NCBI RefSeq assembly: GCF_000499385.1
Contig: NW_013654790.1
Span: 251,891 to 263,662 of the forward strand
Length of the DNA: 11,772 bases
Reading direction: 5' to 3'
DNA from: Eimeria necatrix
Taxonomy: Eukaryota > Apicomplexa > Conoidasida > Eucoccidiorida > Eimeriidae
In this document: positions 1-8,106 of the stretch, one piece after another
Position numbering within the stretch: position 1 is the first letter of the stretch
Layout: every line of letters begins with the position of its first letter
Program-made: the position numbers and the translations under genes
The notes under the pieces: model-generated
Seen by the model: only the letters and a program-made list of their open reading frames with translations
Databases searched by the model: none
Told to the model about the DNA's origin: nothing

Positions 1-56
1 GCAAATTGCCAGTTCCCTCTTTCGGGAGGTGTTGATGCGGGTCGGTGGCGGTGGCT

Positions 57-57
<1 letters not shown>

Positions 58-96
<39 letters not shown>
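58..96. repeat. (TGC)13 trinucleotide tract
   Basis: Pure tandem TGC (CTG/CAG class), about 13 units, outside any supported gene. Confidence 0.9.
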
Positions 97-98
<2 letters not shown>

Positions 99-235
99 AG
101 TCAATGAGCAGCAGCCTCCACTTCACTACTTTAATTTCCGTTTTAATTTAGTAATTAGACGGCTCGGCTGCAGCTGTTTCCATTAGCGTGCGGCGCGATT
201 TCGGCAGAAGCTTCCTGCAGCAGACAATCCTTTAT

Positions 236-236
<1 letters not shown>

Positions 237-278
<42 letters not shown>
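237..278. repeat. (CAG)14 trinucleotide tract
   Basis: Pure tandem CAG, 14 units, outside any supported gene. It lies in the opposite orientation to the TGC run at 58-96, so the two could pair in a transcript. Confidence 0.9.
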
Positions 279-280
<2 letters not shown>

Positions 281-749
281 TGTGGCGGGTGACCTGCAGC
301 AGCAACCCTGCGATGCTCCCGTCCATGAGACCTAAATTTGGATCCAAACTTTTGCACACTAACGAATTCTGAAGAGTTCCTGCTGCTGCTTCGCTGCAAC
401 AGAGCAGCTGCAGCAAGACCTGCCTTTGAGGTCCAGCGGCGGCGGCTGCTGCTGCTGCTGCTGCTGCTGCGGCTTTTTCTTGCTGCTGCTGTCACCGCGG
501 AAGCACACATTTGAGTCCCCAGCAGTTTACCTTGTGCCAGTGGGCATAATGTATCTGCTGCTGCACTTGCTGCAGCAAAACAGCAACTGCGGCGACCGCC
601 GCAGCAGCAGCAGCAGACGACAGGTCAACTCGAGTGGCTTACGCTAGTGCTGCAGCGACGACACACGCTGCTGCTGCGTTTGCTGCTGCTTCTGCTGCTG
701 CTTCTCCAGTTATTTCACTTGCTGCTGCTGCTGCTGCTGCTCATGCAGC

Positions 750-890
750 ATGGCCGTTTCGGGGTTGGGGCCCCAGTCGCCCGAGCAGCAGCTGCTGAGA
801 CCTGCTGCTGCTGCTCCTGAGCAAGTTGTCGCAGCAGCTGCTCTACATGCAGTCAATGGCGCTGCTGCAGCAGCTGCAGAAGAGCCACCC

Positions 891-923
<33 letters not shown>

Positions 924-976
924 CCACCCACAGCAGCAGCAGCAGCAGACAGCAACGGCGTTGTTTCCGCGGAAGA

Positions 977-1009
<33 letters not shown>

Positions 1010-1107
1010 CTCAAAGGATGCAGCTGCTGCTCCGCCAGCAACGCCTGCTGCAGCAGACGGACTAGCAGCACATCTTCATGAACCGGAAGACAGCGAGCTT
1101 CCCTCCT

Positions 1108-1153
<46 letters not shown>

Positions 1154-1295
1154 CGGAACCCGAAGCAACAAAAGGGGCTTCTACCGTTGCTGCAGAACAG
1201 CAGAAAGGGAACCAGCATTTTGCTGCCCTTGCCATGCCCTTTCCTCGTGCTGCTGCCTGAGGAGCCGGCGCTGCCGGCAGCAGCAGCTGCTGCCG

Positions 1296-1340
<45 letters not shown>

Positions 1341-1662
1341 AGGCGTGGTGAGCCCTCGGGCTCCTTTCGCCCCGAAGAGGGCAGCAGCAACAGCAGCAGA
1401 AGCTTCCAAGAGGATGTGTTGGGCTCTGAAGCAGCAGCAGCAGATGCAGCGGAGCCGTTTGCTGCAGCAGCTCCAGCAGCAGCGTCTGCGACAGCAGCAG
1501 CAGCAGAATCTGCTGCTGCTGCTGCTGCGCTGCAGCTGGGGTGGTCCCTTCCGCCGCTGGGACTCCATGTGGTCTCTGCTGTCTCCTACGGGGGCCTCCT
1601 GTCTCGCCCCACAGATATAATAGTAATTGAAATCGCACATGCTGCTCCTGCTGCTGCTGCTG

Positions 1663-1701
<39 letters not shown>

Positions 1702-1783
1702 ATGCCCGCAACGGGCTGCCTTGGCGGCAGCACTCCGCGCCGGTGCCTGCTACCGCGTCCGAGGACGGCTTCTGCTGCAGCCC

Positions 1784-1826
<43 letters not shown>

Positions 1827-2002
1827 GAGTGGCAGTGCGTGTGCTGCTTCTACGCATACATGGAGCGGCAGCAGTACAGCGAGCTGCAGCGGCGGGTGCA
1901 GCGGCTGTACCCTCGGGGGCCCCCCTTGAGGGACAAAGGGGGGCCCCCCAGTCGCTGGAGTCGTTTGGAGTCTCGCCTGAGTACTTTGAAGCCTTCGCGG
2001 TT

Positions 2003-2036
<34 letters not shown>

Positions 2037-2150
2037 TTCTGCGCGGGGGCAGCGGGGGGCAGCAGCAGCAGCAGCAGCAGCAGCGGCGGCGGCGGCGGCC
2101 GCGCGGAGGGCGCAGACAAGCGCGCCGCCGCGCGCAAACGCAGGGGCCCC

Positions 2151-2205
<55 letters not shown>

Positions 2206-2773
2206 AAAGAGACCTCTCGTCGAAACAAGAAGCCCCGGAAGTTGCTGCTTTTGTGGGGGAGCTGCTGCAGCGGCCAGACATTCTCTGCGATGTGGCCATT
2301 CAGGCGCAGCTGGGCATTCGGCAGCAGCACGCGCGCTGCTGCCGCTGCTGCAGCAGCAGACTGCAGCGGCCCCACCCGCTCTCGCTGCTGCTGCTGCAGC
2401 TGCAGCCAATGCCGCTGCAGCTGCACGGCTGGCTGCGCTCTCCGGGGGCTTTTCTGGAGCTTTGGGATGCTGCTGTTGCAGTGCTGCAGCCCGCTGCTGC
2501 TGCTGCTGCTGCTGCTGCGCTTTGGCGGAGAGAGGAGGGCTGCGTGGACCCTCGCCTGCTCCACCCGTACTACCAGCAGCAGCAGCAGCAGCGCCAGCAG
2601 CAGCAGCAGCAGCAGCAGCAAGAAGCCACAGACGCAGCTGCTGCACCCTGGCTGCTGGGGGGCCCCTGCCCTCCCTTCGTGCTGCTGTCTTTGTACGGCA
2701 TGGGCAGCAGCAGAGTTTCGCTGCTGCACTATTCCGCTGAGAGGCAGCAGCAGCGGCGCGCTGCTGCTGCTGG

Positions 2774-2817
<44 letters not shown>

Positions 2818-3106
2818 CGGCTGCTGGCGTCAAGGGCGTAGACCCCACAAGACACAAACGCAATGTCGTGCTGCTGCGCCCCCACAAGGAAGCAGCAGCT
2901 TTGCTGCTGCTGGCCCCTCAGCCGCTGCCTGCTGCTGCTTGTGAACGGCTGCAGTCAGCAGCAAAGCGGCAACGAGCAGCAGCAGCAGCAGCAGCGCCGT
3001 CTCTCTTCACCCGACTCAGCAGGAACAGCACAGGCAGCAACAGGGGCAGCAGCAGCAAGGGCAGCAGCAGCAACGAGGGGAATAGCAGAACCAAAGCCAG
3101 CAGCAG

Positions 3107-3145
<39 letters not shown>

Positions 3146-3265
3146 GCGCTTTGCTGCCTGCCTGCCCCTAAGAAGAGACAAGTGCTGCCTGATGTCACTT
3201 TCTGTCCCTTGTCTCAGCTCGCTGCCGTGGCTGCCCCCTTTAAACGCAGCAGCCACAGCAGCACT

Positions 3266-3296
<31 letters not shown>

Positions 3297-4151
3297 CACC
3301 AGCAGCACAAGAAGCAGACGGAGGAATCGTTTCTGGATGCTGCGCAGCGTCTCACCGCAAGCGGGCTGCTGCAGCGGGAGGGGGAGCTGCAGCAAACGAA
3401 GCAGCAGCGACAGGATGAGCAGAGAGAAGGGCAGCTGCAGCAGCAGCTGCAGCAGCTGCAGCAGCTGCAGCAGCTGCAGCAGCACGACAAGGAGCAGCAA
3501 GAGCAGCAGCAGCAGCAGCAGGACAACGCAGACTGCGCTTCGCAGCAGCAGCAGGGGCAGCCTCAAGAACGGCAGCAGCAGCGGCCTCAGGGCGAAGCCT
3601 TGCTGCAGCAGGAAGCAGCGCAGCAGCAGCAGCAGCAGCAGCAGGCAGCGAGCCCCACACTGAGCAGCAAACAAGTGCAGCTGGCTTTCTTCTGTCTGCA
3701 GCACGAGCTGCTGAAGGCATGCAGGCGGCGGCTGCTTTGCTGCTGCTACTCTGCTGCTCTTTCTGTTTTTTTCGTGGGTGCAGAGGACGGCACCATCACT
3801 GTGCTGCAGCTGGCAGCAGCAGCAGCAGCTGCTGCTGCGCAGCAGCTGCACCCCGCAGCAGCAGCTGCTGCTGCTGGCCTGGGGCTGCTCCGCAGCAGCA
3901 CCCCACAAACGCAAGGCAGCAGCAGCAGATCTCGGGCGCTTTCGGTTTCCTTTGGAAGCTCTTTGGGGCTGCAGTCTTCGCGTTTTAGCGGCAGCAGCAA
4001 AGCAGCAGCAGCAGCAACAGCAGCAGCAGTCGAGCAGCAGCTGCAGCAGCTAAAAGTGCCCAGCCTTCCTCGAGTCATTTACTTCATCAAGGAAGAGCCC
4101 GTGGACGTCTTGTGTCTCCTCTCTCTGGCGCTGCCTGTGAGTAGACAGAAC

Positions 4152-4201
<50 letters not shown>

Positions 4202-4576
4202 GGGCGTGCAGCAGCCGGTTTTATTGGCAGCAGGTCGCAGCGGCAGTTTGCTGCTGCTGCATGCAGCGACTACCGAGGTTGTGTCTTCTTTAACAGTGCA
4301 AAAAGGAGGGCTGCTCTCAGCAGCAGATGTTGTTGCTGCTGTTGCTGCAGATGAGCGCAGGCTGCTGCTCTTCTGCTGCCACCGAAGCGGGGCAGTACGT
4401 TTGCTGCAGCTGCAGCAGTGCGACAGCAGCAGCTGCAGCAGCTGCTGCAGCAGCAGCTGCAGCAGCAGCTGGGGGCTTCATCTCGCTCTGCTGCTCTCCT
4501 TAGCTGCAGGAGAGCCAACGCCACCTGCAGCGCCGCCGTACTTGCCCGTCATGGCTCTCGAAGGCAGGTTGCTGCT

Positions 4577-4615
<39 letters not shown>

Positions 4616-4751
4616 GATGCAGCAGAGGCACCACCAGGAGAAGCAGCAGCTGCGGCGGCAGCTCAGCTGCATTGCATCCAGCAGCAACTTTCGACCGCGC
4701 GGCATTCAAATTCCTGGTTTGAAAGCAAAGCACGTGACAGAGCAGCAGCAT

Positions 4752-4791
<40 letters not shown>

Positions 4792-4942
4792 TCTTTCACA
4801 GCAGCACTGAGAGCAGCAACGCCTCCGCGTTTTATTCAGGTGTCTGCTCCACACGCAGCGCATGCGTAGATACCGACCGCCGGCTGCTGCTGCTGGGCAG
4901 CAGCAGCAAGCCTGGGGTAGTTGCTGTCTTGCAGTACAATAT

Positions 4943-4974
<32 letters not shown>

Positions 4975-5137
4975 CAGCAGCAGCAGCAGCAAACGTGCGG
5001 CTTGTGACTCGAGTCAAGTGCCTCGCAGAGCCTGTCTCGTGTCTTCTTGTGTGGAGAGAAAGGGGGCTTTTGGTTGTGGGGGGAGTAGAGGGGGCGCTGC
5101 TGCTGCTGCTGCTGGATGCCTTGCTGCCAGGCATGCA

Positions 5138-5168
<31 letters not shown>

Positions 5169-5257
5169 ACAGCAGCTGCTGCATCGGGGGCCAGCGAGAT
5201 GCCTCCGTCAGAAACAGTGGAGCCTTTGCAGCCCGCTGCTGCTCCCGCTGTGACAGC

Positions 5258-5316
<59 letters not shown>

Positions 5317-5440
5317 TCTTGTGGGCTGAAGCCAGCGGCCAGCTCAGCAGCCGCTTATCCCTGCAGCTAAATGCGCGGCTGTCTTCGCTGCTGAGTAGCC
5401 GCCAGCCGCCGGACGAGTACCAGCAGCTGCTGCAGCAGCT

Positions 5441-5478
<38 letters not shown>

Positions 5479-5684
5479 GGACCGGGGACCTCGAGGAGCT
5501 GCTGCGCCAACGCATGGCAGCAAATGCGGAGTGTCTGCTGCTGCTGCGCGCCCACAGAAAATCCATTCTTAAAGTTTTTGTCTTCAACGAAGAGGGTTTG
5601 CTGCTGTCTTGTGGGGCCGAAGGCACCCTCAAGCTCTGGCACTTGCCTCCCCCGCCGCCCCCTAGCCACCAGCTAGCTAGCTAG
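750..5684 (+). CDS. WD40-repeat (beta-propeller) protein with massive homopolymeric amino acid repeats
   Basis: A single open frame of 1644 codons starts at an ATG. The clearest domain is a C-terminal WD40 repeat at about residues 1600-1632 (RAHRKSILKVF, then LLLSCGAEGTLKLWHL), with the expected His, Gly-x-Gly and Trp-x-Leu positions. Weaker blade-like segments lie at about 997-1022 (GAEDGTITVLQL), 1157-1183 (AAGRSGSLLLL), 1195-1222 (RSGAVRLLQL), 1372-1398 and 1419-1459, so a full propeller over about 990-1635 is likely. The WD40 fold is normally a protein-interaction scaffold; no partner or process can be named. Non-repeat islands before residue 900 (e.g. about 261-297, 350-400, 500-530) fit no family I recognise. 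Poly-Ala, poly-Gln and poly-Ser runs separate the islands and blades. A Gln-rich segment at about 865-960 may be helical. Residues 143-176 are cysteine-rich. Introns hidden in repeat sequence cannot be excluded. The last seven residues come from the adjoining CTAG-type array, so the C-terminus is uncertain. Confidence 0.78.
1108..1152. repeat. (CAG)15 in coding sequence, read as poly-Ala
   Basis: Pure CAG tract inside the WD40 gene, read in the GCA frame. The absence of synonymous change argues for recent expansion at the DNA level. Confidence 0.9.
1299..1337. repeat. (CAG)13 in coding sequence, read as poly-Gln
   Basis: Pure CAG tract in the Gln frame of the WD40 gene, directly after the cysteine-rich segment. 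Confidence 0.9.
1785..1823. repeat. (CAG)13 in coding sequence, read as poly-Gln
   Basis: Pure CAG tract in the Gln frame, followed by a non-repeat island (FYAYMERQQYSELQRRVQRL) that may be helical. Confidence 0.9.
2152..2202. repeat. (CAG)17 in coding sequence, read as poly-Ala
   Basis: Pure CAG tract in the GCA frame, giving about 17 alanines. It follows a GGGGCCCCCC motif at 2143-2152. Confidence 0.9.
4154..4198. repeat. (CAG)15 in coding sequence, read as poly-Ser
   Basis: Pure CAG tract in the AGC frame, giving about 15 serines between two blade-like WD40 segments. Confidence 0.9.
4755..4790. repeat. (CAG)12 in coding sequence, read as poly-Gln
   Basis: Pure CAG tract in the Gln frame inside the propeller region of the WD40 gene. 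Confidence 0.9.
5259..5315. repeat. (CAG)19 in coding sequence, read as poly-Gln
   Basis: The longest pure CAG tract in the WD40 gene, in the Gln frame, between the blade at about residues 1419-1459 and the last blade. Confidence 0.9.
5442..5477. repeat. (CAG)12 in coding sequence, read as poly-Gln
   Basis: Pure CAG tract in the Gln frame, about 40 residues before the final WD40 repeat. Confidence 0.9.
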
Positions 5685-5917
5685 CTGGCTAGCTAGCTAG
5701 CTAGCTAGCTGGCTAGCTGGCTGGCTGGCTAGCTAGCTGCGTGGCTAGCTAGCAGGCTCGTTAGCTGGCTGCGTAGGTAGCTAGCTGGCTTGTTCGCTAG
5801 CTGGGTAGCTAGCTAGCTGGCTAGTTAGCTAGCTGGCTAGCTAGCTAGCTAGCTGGCTAGCTAGCTGGCTAGCTAGCTGCTTCTTCGGACGTTAGCTGGC
5901 CAGCTAGACAGCTAGCT
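5671..5917. repeat. (GCTA)n tetranucleotide array, left block
   Basis: Tandem AGCT/GCTA repeat with GCTG variants, fairly regular to about 5880 and then decaying. The unit is self-complementary, so the array is palindromic along its length. The period of four places TAG once every 12 bases in every frame of both strands. The stop codon of the WD40 gene (5682-5684) is one of these units. Confidence 0.92.
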
Positions 5918-6025
5918 TTTTAGCTTATCAGCACTTCAGGTCCCAAGTTAGCTAGCCAGGGAGCCTTCCTTTGGCGGAAGGCCTCATCAATACTTTGCAT
6001 TTCTTACCAATGACTAAGCCCCTCT

Positions 6026-6102
6026 TAGCTAGCTAGCTAGCTAGCCAGCTAGCTAGCTAGCTAGCTAGCTAGCTAGCCAGCTAGCTAGCTAGCTAGCTGG
6101 CT
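6026..6102. repeat. (GCTA)n tetranucleotide array, right block
   Basis: A second block of the same AGCT repeat, purer than the left one (mainly AGCC variants). About 100 bases of mostly unrelated sequence separate it from the left block. Confidence 0.92.
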
Positions 6103-6211
6103 TGACTTAATTGTCGCCGGTGTGGCTCTCCAGCATTTTCGCAGGGGCAACGAAGTGAAGAGTAGCAAAAGATCACATTGTTTGAAATATAGGCTGCTGC
6201 GTGGCCTTCGA

Positions 6212-6214
6212 GCT

Positions 6215-6261
<47 letters not shown>

Positions 6262-6330
6262 TGCTGCTGCTGCTGGGAAAGCAGCAGCTGCTGCAGCAGA
6301 CGCTGCAGCTGCTGCTGCCAGTGCTGCGCC
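6212..6330. repeat. CAG tract followed by CTG tracts (inverted pair)
   Basis: About 14 CAG units at 6215-6257 run directly into CTG units at 6260-6275, then mixed CAG/CTG with CTGCAG junctions to 6320. CAG and CTG can pair, so a transcript from either strand could fold on itself. No conserved protein segment is seen in any frame. Confidence 0.8.
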
Positions 6331-6374
6331 AGCCCAGCTGCTGTGCTGCTGGGCTTTCTGTTCAGTTGCTTTTC

Positions 6375-6486
6375 GAGCATTTCTTTTTCAACATTTCTTT
6401 TTATTCTTTTACTTTTATTTTTTTACTTTTATTCTTTTATTCTTTTATTTTTATTTCTCTTTTTATTCTTTCTTTTTGTTTCTTTT
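6375..6486. repeat. T-rich low-complexity tract (TTTTATTC-like)
   Basis: About 110 bases made almost only of T with periodic A and C, as loosely repeated TTTTATTC/TTTTACTT units. It sits at the end of the CAG/CTG block and just before the GC-rich minisatellite. It would give Phe/Leu-rich peptides but looks non-coding. Confidence 0.8.
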
Positions 6487-6567
6487 GAGAGTGAAAGAGG
6501 CTCGCAAAGAAAGCTAAAAGATGCCCCGAGGCCCCCAAAGCCTACGCCCAAAGAAACAGAACTCTAA

Positions 6568-6762
6568 GGGGCCCCCAAGTACCTGGGGGGCCCCCAAGTA
6601 CCTGGGGGCCCCCAAGTACCTGGGGGCCCCCAAGTACCTGGGGGCCCCCAAGTGCCTAGGGGCCCCCAAGTACCTGGGGGCCCCCAAGTGCCCGGGGGGC
6701 CCCCCAAAGTGCTTGGGGGCCCCCAAGTACCTGGGGGGCCCCCCTAGTGCCTGGGGGCCCCT
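6568..6762. repeat. 18-bp GC-rich minisatellite, consensus GGGGGCCCCCAAGTACCT
   Basis: About ten tandem copies of an 18-base unit, with AAGTGCCT variants and expansions of the G/C runs towards the right end. The unit is a palindromic G5C5 core plus AAGTACCT, which is nearly palindromic too. The period is a multiple of three and has no stop in one frame on each strand, so both strands are open across it (+ 6521-6814 and - 6514-6795). Those frames would give a hexapeptide repeat, (K/R)YLGAP. I treat this as a non-coding repeat because the flanks look like nothing known. Confidence 0.93.
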
Positions 6763-7511
6763 GGGCTGGGCCAGGAGCCTTTTTAAGCCTGTCACCTTTT
6801 GGCTCTTGGCTTAGGCTGTCTTTTGGGGGGAGTTAAGTTTCTAGTTGCTGTCAGTGCTGCCTTTTGCAAAGTTTTGCTGCTTCAGTTTCTTTAATTAAAA
6901 TAGTTTTAACTATTAGAGTGCAGCACCTTAGGCCAGGCTCTCGCTCTGGGGCAAGCCTGGCGCAGCCGCTGCTGCTGCCTGCTGCAGCCCCAGTATCTCG
7001 CTGCTGCTGCAGCAGGCATTCACAATCTGTGCTGCTGCTGCAGCGCAACGCGAATAGCTGCTGCTGCTGCTTGTGCTGCCTCCTGTGCTGCTGCTTGGGG
7101 CAGAGACTTTGGAAGCCAAAGGGAGGAGTCAGGGGTTCAGGGGTGTAGGGCTTTAGGGGTGAATTCATTTCTACAAAGTTCGTCTCACTGCAGGGAGTGA
7201 AGGAAGCGAAATTGAACAGAAAATAGCACACACCAGTCTAAGTCCTTGTTCAAAGTCTAATTAAAGTTCAAAATATGATTTATGATTCATGGTTTCTACA
7301 GAAAGCACTTGTAGAAGGAACAGAAAAAGGAATACAACTCGCGGCAAGATCTGCTGCCGATGATCGCCAGCCCCGGGAATGCTGCGTTGCATGCCTTTCC
7401 AAGCAGCAAAAAGTGTCCAATTCTTTCAGATAAGCTTCTAAAATTGCTTTTTTATTCTTTTTAGACCTTTTGAGTACTTTTTTCGAGCAAAGTCGCGCGG
7501 AAAAGAGCAGA
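6763..7511. other. Intergenic sequence upstream of QCR8
   Basis: No gene is supported. 6968-7095 is rich in interrupted CTG/CAG. 7131-7162 is a small telomere-like repeat. 7230-7500 is AT-rich mixed sequence that probably contains the QCR8 promoter and 5' UTR. No specific promoter motif can be defended. Confidence 0.55.
7131..7162. repeat. Four degenerate 8-bp telomere-like units (AGGGGTTC-type)
   Basis: The sequence reads AGGGGTTC, AGGGGTGT, AGGGCTTT, AGGGGTGA in tandem. It resembles a decayed or variant form of the TTTAGGG telomere heptamer, in the opposite orientation to the AAACCCT block at 10113-10149. Confidence 0.55.
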
Positions 7512-8106
7512 ATGCGGGTTCACCCGACGCTGCTGCGGCGGGCGCTGACGCCCGGCGCCCTGCTGCACTCTCGAGGATCGCCAAAATTCGAACAAGTCAC
7601 TCTCGGGAGTTACCCAGTGCCTCCTGAGCAGGAGTTGCTGTGGAAGAACCGCATGAAGGCCTACGGAGGCTTCATTCAGCAGACCATTTCCCCCTTTCAG
7701 CTCAAGGTTTTGTGGCCTTTCTGGCACACTTTTCCCGCCAGGTGACGCAATTCAACTTCTGCACATCTGGACTGTTCAGAAAATTCAAAAAGCAGCTCAC
7801 TGACACCGCAAATGCCGCAGTTTCCGCCACTTGCATGCAGAGAAGAAGCCCCAGACCCCGCGGGTTCAGAAAGCCGCAAATGCTGCACTGCAGCAGCTTC
7901 AGTGCAAGTCCTAAGTGCAGCAGCAAGCTGCAAAGTGTGCTTCTCCGTGCATGCAGTTGCTGCTAGCTTTCCCGCTTTGCTGCAGGGCGTGGGCCAAGTT
8001 CAGCGCCTACTACTGGTGGTGGGTTTGGCCAGGCATTGTGACTTACGGAATTATTAAAAAGATGTTTCATGACGCGGAAGAGGAGGTGCGAGACAAGTAC
8101 TGGTGA
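7512..8106 (+). CDS. QCR8: Cytochrome bc1 complex (complex III) subunit 8, QCR8-like; two exons
   Basis: Exons 7512-7741 and 7986-8106 join to 351 bases: 116 residues plus stop. The 244-base intron has a CAG|GTGACG donor and a pyrimidine-rich TTGCTGCAG|G acceptor, and the frame is kept through an AGG codon. The ATG at 7512 is the first in frame. The N-terminus (MRVHPTLLRRA) is Arg-rich and lacks acidic residues, like a mitochondrial presequence. Residues 59-75 carry ISPFQLKVLWPF, matching the Ser-Pro-Phe/Tyr segment of QCR8 before its membrane helix. Residues 82-100 (FSAYYWWWVWPGIVTYGII) form one aromatic transmembrane span, with Pro92 placed as in the family, followed by a charged tail ending DKYW. 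Known role: a small inner-membrane subunit of ubiquinol-cytochrome c reductase that packs against cytochrome b. Length fits the family. The assignment rests on motif and topology read by eye. The stop overlaps a donor-like GTGAGC (see findings). Confidence 0.72.
7742..7985 (+). other. Intron of the QCR8-like gene
   Basis: A GT...AG intron of 244 bases in phase 2. The acceptor is preceded by GCTTTCCCGCTTTGCTGCAG, so the terminal CTGCAG supplies the AG. The intron contains stop codons in the exon frame, beginning with TGA directly after the exon. Confidence 0.72.

Larger units (their letters stand above)
1..749. other. Non-coding CAG/CTG-rich leader upstream of the WD40 gene
   Basis: No convincing gene is visible here. 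The stretch holds a TGC run of 13 units at 58-96, a CAG run of 14 units at 237-278, a CTG run of about 8 units at 446-470, AGC at 600-621, and interrupted CTG clusters at 664-702 and 720-741, with mixed sequence between them. The open frames here consist of translated repeat. It probably contains the promoter and 5' UTR (possibly a 5' intron) of the gene starting at 750, but I see no promoter element I could defend. Confidence 0.6.

Noticed and set aside
1107..2885. Long minus-strand open frame (592 codons) and other long frames opposite or overlapping the WD40 gene
   Set aside because: They consist of translated CAG/CTG repeat, which lacks stops in all frames, and show no domain. The plus-strand frame has WD40 motifs.
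5963..5982. Hairpin GCCTTCC / GGAAGGC with a six-base loop, resembling a terminator
   Set aside because: Bacterial-type termination does not apply to nuclear apicomplexan genes, and a seven-base stem is expected by chance in a window of this size.
6122..6517. Open frames with poly-Ala or poly-Gln and a Phe-rich tail
   Set aside because: They are entirely CAG repeat followed by the T-rich tract, with no conserved segment.
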